From: an uncultured Oscillospiraceae bacterium
Lineage (GTDB): Bacteria > Bacillota > Clostridia > Oscillospirales > Oscillospiraceae
NCBI GenBank assembly: GCA_947599925.1
Contig: CANQFT010000003.1
Span: 1 to 64,000, forward strand
Reading direction: 5' to 3'
DNA: 64,000 bases
Positions 43,012 to 51,910 of the stretch are shown one piece after another. The notes beneath the pieces are model-generated. The model was not told the DNA's origin. It ran no database searches and saw only the letters and a program-made list of their open reading frames with translations. The position numbers and the translations under genes were made by a program. Position 1 is the first letter of the stretch, and every line of letters begins with the position of its first letter.

Positions 43012-43185
43012 ATTATACCATAGTTGCAAGCCGCTGTGCGGCTTGCACGCCGCAAGAGCGGCGTCAAACCGGCAAAGCCGGTTTGGACCATGGTGTAACA
43101 TTCGTGCCAGCACTTTTGCTCCGCAAAAGTGCGCCTGCCAGTGGCAGGCCGGTGTGCGTTGCACACCGAGCACGGATATTATACC
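43012..43185. mobile_element. Six-hairpin repeat element, copy 1, with 8-bp flanking direct repeats
   Basis: The core is 43020-43177 (158 bp), flanked by ATTATACC at 43012-43019 and 43178-43185. Hairpins in order: 43026-43046 (9-bp stem), 43047-43064 (7), 43065-43085 (9), 43110-43132 (10), 43133-43149 (8, one-base centre) and 43150-43168 (8). It is identical to copy 2 (59611-59768) except the centre base of hairpin five. No open frame looks coding, and no transposase is present. Terminal inverted repeats are weak (AT...TGC). The flanking repeat reads GGTATAAT on the minus strand, the -10 of the ATP-grasp promoter. Confidence 0.85.
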
Positions 43186-43206
43186 CCATTCGACCATAAA
43201 TAACAA
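43178..43206 (-). promoter_or_regulatory. Promoter of the ATP-grasp/asnB operon, reading through the hairpin element
   Basis: Minus strand: TTGTTA (43206-43201), 17-base spacer, TATAAT (43183-43178). A second -10 (TGG-TATAAT, 43019-43012 plus the element's last base) lies beyond the element, 39 bases before the start codon. Confidence 0.7.
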
Positions 43207-43229
43207 GTGGGAGGATCCCCGGCGGCCCG

Positions 43230-44036
43230 TCACTCGGTCAGGGCCGCCAGGTCCTCCAGGGTCAGCCCCGATTGGAGGCACAGGTTGAGCGCGGCGGCCA
43301 TCAGCTTGGCGCACTGGGCCACCTTGGCGTCGATGTCCCGCGGCGTGACGAAAAAGCCGTCGCCGCCGTCGGCCACGGTGGGCACCCCCATGGCGATCAC
43401 CGGCACCCCAAGGCTGGCCCTGGTGAGCCCCAGCCGATGGTTGCCCACGCCGGAACCCGGGGCAATGCCCGTGTCGGAGAGCTGCACCGTGGCGCACAGG
43501 CGGTCCAACCCCTGGGCCGCCAGAGCGTCCACCGCCACCACGCAGGCGGGCTTTACCGCGCCGCACACCGCCGCGGCCACGTCCGCGCTCTCCACGCCGG
43601 TGGAGCCCAGCACCCCCGGCGTCAGCGCCGCGACGCCCCGCAGGGTCCCGAACTGCTCCGGCAGACGGTCCACCAGATGGTGGGTCACCAGCAGATGGTC
43701 GCAGCACAGCGGCCCCAGCCGGTCCGGGGTCATGGCCCGGTTGCCCAGACCCACCACCAGCACCGTGCCCTCCTCCGGCAGCAGCTTGGCCATCTCCGCC
43801 GCCAACACCTGGGCCGAGCGGCGAAAGGCCGCCTCCTCCCTCCGCTCCACAGGTCCCAGGTCCACCGTCACATACCGCCCCATCGCCTTGCCCAGACGTT
43901 TGGCCGCGCCCTGGGTCCGCACCTCCACCGCTGTCACGGGGATGTCCTCCACCCTCTGGGTCTGGTGAAAAACGCCCTCCGCCTCCGTGAGCGAGCCCAC
44001 CGTCTCCACCGCCAGGTCCGTCCGTCCCTTTTCCAT
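43230..44036 (-). CDS. gpr: Germination protease GPR
   Basis: A 268-aa member of the spore aspartic-type endopeptidase family that degrades small acid-soluble proteins during germination. The N-terminal RTDLAVET matches the GPR processing region. VVGLGNRAMTPDRLGP, the NHRLGLTR loop and VIAMGVPTVAD are family hallmarks. It is short compared with Bacillus GPR but near clostridial forms. The ATG at 44036 is preferred for the RTDLA spacing and GGCAGGAG. It shows the organism is a spore former. It is divergent from the DUF7916-like gene. Confidence 0.9.
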   Translation of the reverse strand: MEKGRTDLAVETVGSLTEAEGVFHQTQRVEDIPVTAVEVRTQGAAKRLGKAMGRYVTVDLGPVERREEAAFRRSAQVLAAEMAKLLPEEGTVLVVGLGNRAMTPDRLGPLCCDHLLVTHHLVDRLPEQFGTLRGVAALTPGVLGSTGVESADVAAAVCGAVKPACVVAVDALAAQGLDRLCATVQLSDTGIAPGSGVGNHRLGLTRASLGVPVIAMGVPTVADGGDGFFVTPRDIDAKVAQCAKLMAAALNLCLQSGLTLEDLAALTE

Positions 44037-44072
44037 GTCTCCTGCCCCCTTTCCCGGGGTTAGCATACCCAC

Positions 44073-44101
44073 TTGCGGGGCATAAAAAAAGGTGGTAGAA
44101 T
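44073..44101 (+). promoter_or_regulatory. Promoter of the DUF7916-like gene
   Basis: TTGCGG (44073-44078), 17-base spacer ending TGG, TAGAAT (44096-44101). Confidence 0.65.
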
Positions 44102-44134
44102 GATTTCATCAAAAAAACAAGGGGGATGCCCGGC

Positions 44135-45064
44135 ATGGCGAAACGGCTTTTGGACTGCACCGCGTCGGACCTGGAGAGGATGGACAAGGACGCCCTCCTC
44201 CTCGCCATGGCCGCCAGCGAGGGCCGGGTGCTGGTGTGCGAGACCATCGGCGCCTTCACGCCCCTGGTGGGGGACGTCTCCAACGCCGAGCTGGTGGCGG
44301 CGCTGGGGGCGGACGTGATCCTTCTGAACCTGTTTGACGTGGACCAGCCCCAGGTCCAGGGCCTGCCCAGCGGCGTCAAGGGCCAGGACGTGATCCGCAA
44401 GGTCAAGGAGCTCACCGGCCGCGTGGTGGGGATCGATCTGGAGCCGGTGGAGCAGGGCCGGGCCCCGGCGGTGGACGCCGCCCTCTGGGGTCTGACGCCG
44501 GGCCGGACCGCCACGGTGGAAAACGGCCGCAAGGCCGTCGAGATGGGGGTCGATCTGATCGTCCTCACCGGCAACCCCGGCACAGGGGTCACCAACCGGG
44601 CCATCACCGATACCCTCGCCGCGTACAGGTCCGCCTTTGGCCGCCAGGTCATCCTCTGCGCGGGCAAAATGCACGCCTCCGGCTCCCTCACCGAAGCGGG
44701 CGGGGCCGTCATCACCCCCGCCGACGTGGACGCCTTTGCCGCCGCCGGCGCGGACATCATCCTCCTGCCCGCGCCGGGCACGGTCCCCGGCCTCACCATG
44801 GAGTATGTCCGGGACCTGATCGGCCGCGTCCACACCCTGGGCAAGCTGGCCCTCACCGCCATCGGCACCTCCCAGGAGGGGGCGGACGCCGACACCGTCC
44901 GCCGCGTCGCCCTGATGTGCAAAATGGCCGGCGCGGACCTCCACCACCTGGGCGACTCCGGCTTCACCGGCGTGGCCGCCCCGGAGAACATCACCGCCTA
45001 CTCCGCCGCCATCCGCGGCGCACGCCACACCTACCGCCGCATGGCCATGTCCATCAAGCGATAG
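44135..45064 (+). CDS. DUF7916-like TIM-barrel protein (PEP mutase-like)
   Basis: A 309-aa cytoplasmic protein with a TIM-barrel pattern of alternating strands (ILLNLFDVDQPQ, LIVLTGNPGTG, VILCAGKMH, IILLPAPGTVPG). It resembles proteins labelled DUF7916 or, loosely, PEP phosphonomutase-like. The reaction is unknown. The ATG at 44135 is preferred over 44126 because AAGGGGG abuts the latter. It is monocistronic, with rpsT downstream on its own promoter. Confidence 0.65.
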   Translation: MAKRLLDCTASDLERMDKDALLLAMAASEGRVLVCETIGAFTPLVGDVSNAELVAALGADVILLNLFDVDQPQVQGLPSGVKGQDVIRKVKELTGRVVGIDLEPVEQGRAPAVDAALWGLTPGRTATVENGRKAVEMGVDLIVLTGNPGTGVTNRAITDTLAAYRSAFGRQVILCAGKMHASGSLTEAGGAVITPADVDAFAAAGADIILLPAPGTVPGLTMEYVRDLIGRVHTLGKLALTAIGTSQEGADADTVRRVALMCKMAGADLHHLGDSGFTGVAAPENITAYSAAIRGARHTYRRMAMSIKR

Positions 45065-45107
45065 GCCCCTGCCCCGCCGGGCGCTCAGACATTTTTTGAA
45101 AAAAAGC

Positions 45108-45136
45108 TTGCATTTCCCTGGGAGAGATGTTAAAAT
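45108..45136 (+). promoter_or_regulatory. rpsT promoter
   Basis: TTGCAT (45108-45113), 17-base spacer, TAAAAT (45131-45136). The leader is about 60 bases. Confidence 0.75.
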
Positions 45137-45200
45137 ATGTTTCTGCTATGATGCAACTGTGATTTTGCCCACTGTTTGGCACAGGTCAGGAGGTGTTTGT

Positions 45201-45467
45201 ATGCCGAATATCAAGTCTGCCAAAAAGCGCGTGCTGGTCAACGAGGCCAAGGCCGCCCGGAACAAGGCCGCCCGGTCCGCCCTGCGTACCGACATGAAGC
45301 GTTTTGCCACCGCCGTGGAAGCTGGCGACAAGGCCGAGGCCCGTAGCGCCTACGCCGTGGCCGTCAAGGCCGTGGACAAGGCCGCCGCCCATGGGCTCAT
45401 CCACCGCAACAACGCGGCCCGGAAGAAGAGCGGCCTCACCCTGCGGCTCAACAAGCTGGAGGGCTGA
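45201..45467 (+). CDS. rpsT: 30S ribosomal protein S20
   Basis: An 88-aa very basic helical protein (MPNIKSAKKRVLVNEAKAAR...) matching S20, which binds 16S rRNA in the body of the small subunit. The ATG at 45201 follows AGGAGG by 8 bases. It is single-gene: a strong promoter and a classical terminator bracket it. Length is normal. Confidence 0.97.
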   Translation: MPNIKSAKKRVLVNEAKAARNKAARSALRTDMKRFATAVEAGDKAEARSAYAVAVKAVDKAAAHGLIHRNNAARKKSGLTLRLNKLEG

Positions 45468-45482
45468 TTTTGGGTAAAAGAG

Positions 45483-45511
45483 CCGTCTGCAGCCAGGCAG
45501 ACGGTTTTTTT
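45483..45511 (+). terminator. rpsT terminator
   Basis: An 8-bp stem CCGTCTGC/GCAGACGG, 6-base loop, seven T. Confidence 0.92.
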
Positions 45512-45534
45512 ATGACTGGAAGGAGGCGGCTGGT

Positions 45535-46041
45535 TTGGACGATCTCACCTTGATCGGAATGCCCGGCTCAGGCAAGAGCTCGGTGGGCGTGGTGCTGGCC
45601 AAGACCATGGGCTACGGCTTTTTGGACGCCGACCTCCTCATCCAGTCCCAGCAGGGCGCCCTGCTCCAGACCCTGCTGGACACCCACGGGCTGGAGCGCT
45701 TTTTGGACATGGAGGAACAGGCCATCCTCTCCATCTCCTGCCGCCGGACCGTCATCGCCCCCGGCGGCAGCTGCGTGCTGCGCCAGGGCGCCATGGAGCA
45801 TCTGAAAGCCCTGGGCCCCGTCCTCTACCTCCGGGTGAGTTACCCCGCCCTGGAGCGGCGGATCACCGATCTGGCCACGCGGGGCATCGCCTTCGCGCCG
45901 GGCCAGAGTTTGCGGGATGTCTATGACCAGCGCGAACCCCTCTACCGCCGCTGGGCGGACGCCGTTGTGGACGTGGACGACGCCCAGGATCTTGCCGCCA
46001 CGCTGGCGGCGGTACAGGCCGCGGCCGCGCGGTTATACTAA
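45535..46041 (+). CDS. aroK: Shikimate kinase-like P-loop kinase
   Basis: A 168-aa kinase with a Walker A GMPGSGKS (8-15), DADLLIQ (shikimate-binding Asp region) and APGGSCV (the GGG loop is APGGS here). It phosphorylates shikimate at O3 on the way to chorismate. The usual FRxxE is replaced by ERFLDMEE and the lid is [10 protein letters not shown], so it belongs to a divergent clostridial subgroup and its substrate is not fully certain. It starts with TTG at 45535, 8 bases after AGGAGG. No other aro genes are nearby. Confidence 0.8.
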   Translation: MDDLTLIGMPGSGKSSVGVVLAKTMGYGFLDADLLIQSQQGALLQTLLDTHGLERFLDMEEQAILSISCRRTVIAPGGSCVLRQGAMEHLKALGPVLYLRVSYPALERRITDLATRGIAFAPGQSLRDVYDQREPLYRRWADAVVDVDDAQDLAATLAAVQAAAARLY

Positions 46042-46126
46042 CCCCATACGCCGGCGCCGTCCAGCTCCCAAGGCGGCGCCGGGGGCACACCCACGGGAGC
46101 CAAATTTTTCAAAGGAACGGTTTTGT

Positions 46127-48400
46127 ATGAATTTCAAACAGCTGGGCCTGAACAGCGCGATCTTGCAAGCGCTGGAGGCCCAGGGGTACCAGACGCCCAC
46201 CCCCATCCAATCGGGCGCCATCCCTCCGGCCCTTGTGGGCCGGGACGTGCTGGGCATCGCCCAGACCGGCACGGGCAAGACCTGCGCCTTCGCCACCCCC
46301 ATTTTGCAGCGGCTGGCCGCCCAGCCCATCCAGGGCAAACGGGTCATCCGCAGTCTGATCCTCACCCCGACCCGTGAGCTGGCCCTGCAGATCCAAGAGA
46401 GCTTTCGGCACTACGGCGCCCGTCTGCCCCTGAAAAGCGCCGTCATCTTCGGCGGCGTGGGCCAACAGCCCCAGGTGGATCAGATCCAGCGCGGGCTGGA
46501 CATTCTGGTGGCCACCCCAGGGCGGTTGCTGGACCTCCACGGCCAGGGCCTTGTGGACCTCTCCCACATTGAAATTTTCGTGCTGGACGAGGCCGACAGG
46601 ATGCTGGACATGGGCTTTATCCACGATGTGCGGCGGGTGCTGAAGGTCCTGCCGGAGAAAAAGCAGACCCTGTTCTTCTCCGCCACCATGCCCCCGGAGG
46701 TCCAGAGCCTGGTGGACGCCCTCTTGCACGACCCGGCCAAGGTGACGGTGACGCCGGTGTCCTCGCCGGTAGAGGTCATCGACCAGTCCCTCTACTTTGT
46801 GGATAAGCCCAACAAGTCCAAACTGCTGGCCTACCTGGTAAACCAGCCGGGGGTGAAAAACGCCCTGGTCTTCTCCCGCACCAAGCACGGGGCCAACAAG
46901 ATCGCCGGCGATCTGGCGAAGGCGGGCATCTCCGCCGCCGCCATCCACGGCAACAAGTCCCAGACCGCCAGGGTCCAGGCCCTCTCCGACTTCAAGGCGG
47001 GCAAGATCAAGGTCCTGGCGGCCACGGACATCGCCGCGCGGGGCATCGACATTGAAGAGCTGAGCCACGTCTTTAACTACAACCTCCCCGACGTGCCGGA
47101 GACCTACGTCCACCGCATCGGCCGCACCGGGCGGGCCGGTCACGGCGGCACCGCCATCAGCTTTTGCGACATCAGCGAAAAGGACGAGCTGCGCGCCATC
47201 GAAAAGCTGCTGGGCAGGAAGATCCCCGTGGTGGAGGACCACCCCTGGCCCATGGAGAACTTTGAGCCCCCAAAGCGGGACAAAAACGGCAAGATCATCA
47301 ACCCGGAGGACGCCGAGGCCCGCCAGGCCGCCAGGGAACGGAAGCGCGAGGGTAGACGCGCAGGCCCGGATGGACCGCAGCGAGGGCGAGCGGAAGGCCG
47401 CGTGCGGCCTGGAGACCAGCCCGAGTCGGAGGGAAGCCGGGCCGTCAGCGCGTCCAACCCGAGCGTGACAAAGGAGCGCCGGGCCGTCGGCGCGTCCAAC
47501 CCGAGCGTGACAAAGGAGCGCGAGGGTAGACGCGCAGGCCCGGATGGACCGCAGCGAGGGCGAGCGGAAGGCCGCGTGCGGCCTGGAGACCAGCCCGAGT
47601 CGGAGGGAAGCCGGGCCGTCAGCGCGTCCAACCCAAGCGTGACAAAGGAGCGCGAGGGTAGACGCGCAGGCCCGGATGGACCGCAGAAAGGGCGGAGCGA
47701 TCGACCTGCCGCCGCGTCCGCGCCCCAAAAGACGCCCCGGCCCGCCAAGGTCTCCCTCTCTCCTAAGGAGAAGCGCCAGGCGGCGGGCTACAAGGCCAGC
47801 AAGACCCTGGACGAAGCCCTCACCGCCGTGGCCCCCAAGGGCGTGGACCAGAGCGCCTTTGAAAAGTGGATGGCCGAGGAGCGGAAGATCCAGGCCCAGC
47901 GGGGCTACGCCGACCCGCTGGAGGGGGATGTGGTGATGGACGCCACCGCCAGGCTTTTGGCCTCCGGCCGCGGAAGCGCCGCCCAGAGCCGGCCCAGCCG
48001 CCAGGAGCGCCACCCCCGCCAGGAGCGCGGGCCCCGGCCCGCCAAGGTCCAGCCCGCGCCCAAGGTGGCCAAAGTAGATAAGGCGACCAAAGTGGACAAG
48101 GCGGCCAAAGCGGACAAGGCGGCCAAAGTAGATAAGGCGCCCAAGGTCCAGCCCGCGTCCAAAGTGGTAGCGCCCAAGGCAGACAAGGCGCCCGCCAAGG
48201 CGGAGAAGCGGGGGCTTTTTGGGCGAAAGGCCGCCTCCAAGCCGGACAGCTCCGCTCTGGAGGAGCGCCGGGCCAAGATCCGCCAGCAGGCCAGGGACCG
48301 CCGGGCCCGCGGCCCGGTGGAGGCCCCCAAGTCCGGCGCCCAGCTGGACTCCACCGAGCACGCCAGCCTGATGAAGCCCTACTACCTCAACGACGACTGA
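46127..48400 (+). CDS. DEAD-box RNA helicase with a repeat-derived linker and Lys-rich tail
   Basis: A 757-aa RhlE-like helicase that unwinds RNA for ribosome assembly or decay. The core (1 to about 375) is standard: TPTPIQ (Q motif), AQTGTGKT (45-52), PTREL, TPGRL, DEAD in [18 protein letters not shown] and [10 protein letters not shown]. Residues about 407-523 are in-frame copies of a dispersed DNA repeat ([13 protein letters not shown]...). Residues about 640-700 are KVDKA-type lysine-rich repeats, likely RNA-binding. The true start is ATG 46127 after AAAGGAA. Confidence 0.93.
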   Translation: MNFKQLGLNSAILQALEAQGYQTPTPIQSGAIPPALVGRDVLGIAQTGTGKTCAFATPILQRLAAQPIQGKRVIRSLILTPTRELALQIQESFRHYGARLPLKSAVIFGGVGQQPQVDQIQRGLDILVATPGRLLDLHGQGLVDLSHIEIFVLDEADRMLDMGFIHDVRRVLKVLPEKKQTLFFSATMPPEVQSLVDALLHDPAKVTVTPVSSPVEVIDQSLYFVDKPNKSKLLAYLVNQPGVKNALVFSRTKHGANKIAGDLAKAGISAAAIHGNKSQTARVQALSDFKAGKIKVLAATDIAARGIDIEELSHVFNYNLPDVPETYVHRIGRTGRAGHGGTAISFCDISEKDELRAIEKLLGRKIPVVEDHPWPMENFEPPKRDKNGKIINPEDAEARQAARERKREGRRAGPDGPQRGRAEGRVRPGDQPESEGSRAVSASNPSVTKERRAVGASNPSVTKEREGRRAGPDGPQRGRAEGRVRPGDQPESEGSRAVSASNPSVTKEREGRRAGPDGPQKGRSDRPAAASAPQKTPRPAKVSLSPKEKRQAAGYKASKTLDEALTAVAPKGVDQSAFEKWMAEERKIQAQRGYADPLEGDVVMDATARLLASGRGSAAQSRPSRQERHPRQERGPRPAKVQPAPKVAKVDKATKVDKAAKADKAAKVDKAPKVQPASKVVAPKADKAPAKAEKRGLFGRKAASKPDSSALEERRAKIRQQARDRRARGPVEAPKSGAQLDSTEHASLMKPYYLNDD
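47345..47700 (+). repeat. In-frame coding copies of the ~130-bp dispersed repeat
   Basis: Units begin (CGCGAGGGTAGAC) at 47345, 47519 and 47651, with spacings of 174 and 132, both multiples of three. Each full unit shares with the intergenic array (16727-16985) the blocks CCCGGATGGA, AGCGAGGGCGAGCGGA, AGACCAGCCCGAGTCGGAG, GAAGCCGGGC and GCGTGACAAA in the same order and strand. The first unit carries an extra 42-bp partial duplication at about 47477-47518. Confidence 0.9.
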
Positions 48401-48408
48401 CCTTTTCT

Positions 48409-48450
48409 CCCCAAGATGTAAGCTCTCTCTTGCATTTTGGGGATTTTTTT
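48409..48450 (+). terminator. Terminator of the DEAD-box helicase gene
   Basis: A 13-bp arm CCCCAAGATGTAA (48409-48421) pairs, with two G-T or mismatched positions, with TTGCATTTTGGGG (48430-48442), followed by GA and seven T. The right arm contains the glyQS -35. Confidence 0.75.
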
Positions 48451-48458
48451 ACTATAAT
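48430..48458 (+). promoter_or_regulatory. glyQS promoter
   Basis: TTGCAT (48430-48435), 17-base spacer, TATAAT (48453-48458). No T-box leader: only about 25 bases separate it from the start codon. Confidence 0.85.
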
Positions 48459-48490
48459 AAGGGGCGACATTCATTTGGGAGGGACCTGCC

Positions 48491-49933
48491 ATGACCAATC
48501 AAGAGAAATCCATGGAGAAGATCGTCGCCTTGTGCAAGGGGCGGGGCTTTATTTTTGCCGGCAGCGAGATCTACGGCGGCCTGGCCAACACCTGGGACTA
48601 CGGGCCCTTGGGCGCGGAGCTGAAAAACAACATCAAGCGGGCCTGGTGGAAGAAGTTCGTCCAGCAGAACCCCTACAACGTGGGCCTGGACGCCGCCATC
48701 TTGATGAACCCCCAGACCTGGGTGGCCAGCGGCCATCTGGCGGGCTTTTCCGACCCCTTGATGGACTGCAAGGAGTGCAAGGAGCGCTTCCGGGCCGACA
48801 AGCTCATCGAGGACTGGTGCGCCGCAAACGGCTTTACCCTGGAAAAGCCCATCGACGCCTTCTCCCAGGACGAGATGAAGGCTTTTGTGGAGGAGCACGC
48901 CATCCCCTGCCCCACCTGCGGCAAGCACAACTTCACCGACATCCGCCAGTTCAACCTGATGTTCAAGACCTTCCAGGGCGTCACCGAGGACGCCAAGAAC
49001 ACCGTCTACCTCCGGCCTGAGACCGCCCAGGGCATCTTTGTGAACTTCGCCAACGTCCAGCGCACCACCCGCCGGAAGCTGCCCTTCGGCATCGCCCAGA
49101 TCGGCAAGTCCTTCCGCAACGAGATCACGCCGGGCAACTTCATCTTCCGGGTCCGGGAGTTTGAGCAGATGGAGCTGGAGTTCTTCTGCCAGCCGGGCAC
49201 CGACCTGGAGTGGTTCTCCTACTGGCGGGAGTTCTGCCACAACTGGCTCCTCTCCATCGGCCTGAAAGACGAAAACCTCCGCCTGCGGGACCACGACCCG
49301 GAGGAGCTGTGCTTCTACTCCAAGGCCACCACCGACTTTGAGTTCCTCTTCCCCTTTGGCTGGGGCGAGCTGTGGGGCGTGGCCGACCGCACCGACTACG
49401 ACCTGACCCAGCACCAGAACACCTCCGGCAAGGACCTGACCTACTACGACCAGGAGAAGAACGAGCACTATATCCCCTACGTCATCGAGCCCTCTCTGGG
49501 CGTGGAGCGCACGGTGCTCTCCGTCCTCTGCGACGCCTACGACGAAGAAGTCGTGGGCCAGGACAAAAACGGCAAAGACGACGTGCGGGTGGTCCTGCGG
49601 CTCCACCCCGCCCTGGCCCCCTTTAAGTGCGCCATCCTGCCCCTTTCCAAGAAAGAGGTCCTCTCCGGCCCGGCCAAAAAGCTCTACGAAGACCTCTCGG
49701 CCCACTTCATGGTGGACTACGACGACGCCGGCTCCATCGGCAAACGCTACCGCCGCCAGGACGAGATCGGCACTCCCTTCTGCGTCACCGTGGACTTTGA
49801 CACCGTGGGCGACCCGGAAAACGGCGCCCCCGCCGACAACTGCGTCACCGTCCGGGCGCGGGACTCCATGGAGCAGGTCCGCATCCCCATGGACCAGGTC
49901 AAGTCCTGGCTGGAGGAGCGGATCGGGTTCTGA
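48491..49933 (+). CDS. glyQS: Glycyl-tRNA synthetase, single-chain class II type
   Basis: A 480-aa alpha2-type Gly[25 protein letters not shown] at the start, motif 2 at [32 protein letters not shown], motif 3 at [14 protein letters not shown], and a C-terminal anticodon-binding domain (about 370-480). It charges tRNA-Gly. The ATG at 48491 follows GGGAGGG. It has its own promoter and a strong terminator. Length is typical. Confidence 0.97.
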   Translation: MTNQEKSMEKIVALCKGRGFIFAGSEIYGGLANTWDYGPLGAELKNNIKRAWWKKFVQQNPYNVGLDAAILMNPQTWVASGHLAGFSDPLMDCKECKERFRADKLIEDWCAANGFTLEKPIDAFSQDEMKAFVEEHAIPCPTCGKHNFTDIRQFNLMFKTFQGVTEDAKNTVYLRPETAQGIFVNFANVQRTTRRKLPFGIAQIGKSFRNEITPGNFIFRVREFEQMELEFFCQPGTDLEWFSYWREFCHNWLLSIGLKDENLRLRDHDPEELCFYSKATTDFEFLFPFGWGELWGVADRTDYDLTQHQNTSGKDLTYYDQEKNEHYIPYVIEPSLGVERTVLSVLCDAYDEEVVGQDKNGKDDVRVVLRLHPALAPFKCAILPLSKKEVLSGPAKKLYEDLSAHFMVDYDDAGSIGKRYRRQDEIGTPFCVTVDFDTVGDPENGAPADNCVTVRARDSMEQVRIPMDQVKSWLEERIGF

Positions 49934-49943
49934 GCCAGAGCGC

Positions 49944-49978
49944 AAAACCGGGAAGGGCGCCGCCCTTCCCGGTTTTTT
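49944..49978 (+). terminator. glyQS terminator
   Basis: A 15-bp stem AAAACCGGGAAGGGC with a 3- to 5-base loop and TTTTTT. Confidence 0.92.
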
Positions 49979-49982
49979 ACGC

Positions 49983-50089
49983 CTACGCCGCTCCCTCGGC
50001 GGCCTGGAGCATATCCTCTACCAAAATGCCATAGCCCTGGGTGGGGTCGTTGACCAGCACATGGGTCAGCCGGTGATACCAACACGCCC
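49983..50089 (-). pseudogene. 3' remnant of a gene cut at the recombinase end
   Basis: The minus-strand frame ending at TAG 49983 reads ...WYHRLTHVLVNDPTQGYG then ILVEDMLQAAEGAA, with protein-like composition and no start. It runs upstream only into the 3' end of the serine recombinase gene. It looks like the C-terminus of a chromosomal gene whose body was displaced by insertion. I cannot name the family. The likely att junction lies near 50080-50105. Confidence 0.5.
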
Positions 50090-51628
50090 TCAGATTTGAG
50101 GAAGCCTTGGGAAGAGGTCGATGGTGATCTCCCCATTGGCTTCCCTGCGGTACTCTATGCGCTCCAGGATGGCTTTCAGCGCCGCGTTGCGCTCTTGGTT
50201 GGTCATCGCGTCGTAGCTTTCCAGCAGGGCCTCGGTCCGGGGCACCAGACCGGCCTGCGCCTCCATGCCGCTCTCCAAAGCGGCGCGGGTGGCCTCCAGC
50301 TTCTCCCGCCGGGCCGCCAGATCGTCCAGCAGGGCGGTCAGCTTTTCCCGCCTCTGGCCAAACACGGCCGGCGTATAGACCCCTTGCTCCACAAGGTCAT
50401 AGGCGTTTTCCAGCTGGGATGTGACCTTTTCGCTCTCCGCTGTCAGCCGGTGGAGCTCGGCCTCGCACGCGGCAATGTCCTCCGCGAAGCCCACCGTATC
50501 GACCTTGACCCTGTACCCGTCCAGCCACGCCCGGAGCGCGCGGATGATCGCCTGTTCCACCGTGGCGTAGTCGGCGCTGACGTTGTGGCAGTTCCGGCCA
50601 TTCACGCACCGCAGCCGCGGGACCGCTCCCCGCTCCACCGTCCCTGTGGTCCGCTCCACCCGCTTATGGCAGATGGAGCAAAACATCAGGCCCGCAAAGG
50701 CGTTTTGAAGGGCAAGGCCGCCCCTGACCTTCGCGCCGGACGCCTTTTCCGCGCGGATCTCCTGGGCCTTCAAGAAGGTCTCTTCGTCGATCAGCGCCTC
50801 GTGCAGACCGTCATAGACGGGATATGTCCCGTAGTCCTTCGCGCGCTTGATGTGCTTTTTGACGGCGCCGTTTTCGATGGTCTGATACTGCCGGCTCCAG
50901 CCCCGGCGGATCTTTCCCATATAGACGGGGTTGGCGATGATGTTCGATATGGTGGAGTACGTCCACAGGTCGCCATGGCGGGTGGGCACACCGTGGTCGT
51001 TCAGATAGTTGGCGATGACCTTTGTCCCGGCGTGGCGCAGGTACAGGTCAAAAATTTTCCTGATGACCTCCGCCTCGTCTGGGCGGGGCTTGAGGGTAAA
51101 GCCCTTTTCTCCGGGCAGCTTCACCCGCTCGTACCCATAGGGGGCAACGCTGTTGATGTATTTCCCCTCGGAGGCGGAGCTGTCCCGGCCCCGGCTCAGG
51201 CGCCGCTTGATGGTCTTATACTCCCGCCGGCTCATAAACAGGCCAAACTCGAAGTATTCCTCGTCGTACTCGTCGCTTGGGTCATAGTCCTTCATGGGGG
51301 TGATGATCCTGGTGCCGGAGAATTGGAACACCTGGCTGATGTAGGCCTGGTCCGCCCCGTTGCCCCGCGCCAGACGCTCCACATCCACCACCAGCACACC
51401 GGCCCACACGCCGTTCCCCACATCTTCCAGCATTTTCTGGACCTCCGGCCTGGCCGCGATGGATTCGCCGGACACCACCTCGTAGTACACCTTCGCGATC
51501 TGGAGCCCCCGGTCGCTCGCCAGCTTGTCCAGGATCGCCTTGTGCCGTTTCAGGGTCTCCTCCACACTCAGATCGGCATAGTCCTTGTCAAAGCGGGATT
51601 TCCGGAGATATTCGCAATATTGCTCCAT
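50090..51628 (-). CDS. Large serine recombinase (site-specific integrase)
   Basis: A 512-aa large serine recombinase. The resolvase domain (1 to about 150) has catalytic S11 in YLRKSRF and VVDVERLARGN. The recombinase domain (about 165-290) has YGYERVKL and TYSTISNIIANPVYMGK. A zinc ribbon (about 320-370, CSIC and CVNGRNC) and a coiled coil (about 400-470) follow. Such enzymes integrate phages and conjugative elements. The ATG at 51628 follows AAAGGAGG. The gene's end abuts a gene remnant, as expected at an attachment site. No other phage or transfer genes are recognisable to the right. Confidence 0.93.
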   Translation of the reverse strand: MEQYCEYLRKSRFDKDYADLSVEETLKRHKAILDKLASDRGLQIAKVYYEVVSGESIAARPEVQKMLEDVGNGVWAGVLVVDVERLARGNGADQAYISQVFQFSGTRIITPMKDYDPSDEYDEEYFEFGLFMSRREYKTIKRRLSRGRDSSASEGKYINSVAPYGYERVKLPGEKGFTLKPRPDEAEVIRKIFDLYLRHAGTKVIANYLNDHGVPTRHGDLWTYSTISNIIANPVYMGKIRRGWSRQYQTIENGAVKKHIKRAKDYGTYPVYDGLHEALIDEETFLKAQEIRAEKASGAKVRGGLALQNAFAGLMFCSICHKRVERTTGTVERGAVPRLRCVNGRNCHNVSADYATVEQAIIRALRAWLDGYRVKVDTVGFAEDIAACEAELHRLTAESEKVTSQLENAYDLVEQGVYTPAVFGQRREKLTALLDDLAARREKLEATRAALESGMEAQAGLVPRTEALLESYDAMTNQERNAALKAILERIEYRREANGEITIDLFPRLPQI

Positions 51629-51715
51629 AGGTCCTCCTTTCACGGTAACATGATACCACGAGGCCACAGAGATCGCAATTTTTCCGGCGGTCCAAATGTT
51701 GGAACGCGCGGCGAT

Positions 51716-51910
51716 TCACGCCAGCGTCCGCCCGCCGCTCTCGTCGCTCCCCATGGCCGCCACGCCCGGCCCCTGGGCCAGCTCTCTGCGCCGATAGGCG
51801 TTTGACACGATCCGCCCCAGCTCGGAGAGGCACTGTTCCGCGGTCCCCGCGATACACTCGTCGTGGATCCGGACCACAACGCCCCTGCCCTGATATTCCG
51901 CTACGATCAT
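51716..51910 (-). CDS. Small protein upstream of the recombinase
   Basis: A 64-aa protein (MIVAEYQGRGVVVRIHDEC...), beta-strand start then helix, with no membrane segment. Small genes of this kind often precede serine recombinases in clostridial elements. Function unknown. The ATG at 51910 has an AGGGGG about 9 bases upstream. The frame stays open further upstream but without a better ribosome-binding site. Confidence 0.5.
   Translation of the reverse strand: MIVAEYQGRGVVVRIHDECIAGTAEQCLSELGRIVSNAYRRRELAQGPGVAAMGSDESGGRTLA

Noticed and set aside
43020-43177. Small proteins in the hairpin element
   Set aside because: Short frames exist in both copies but have no ribosome-binding site and read straight through hairpin arms. 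Conservation there is explained by DNA identity.
48421-48490. T-box riboswitch before glyQS
   Set aside because: The promoter -10 is only about 32 bases from the start codon, too little room for a T-box leader.
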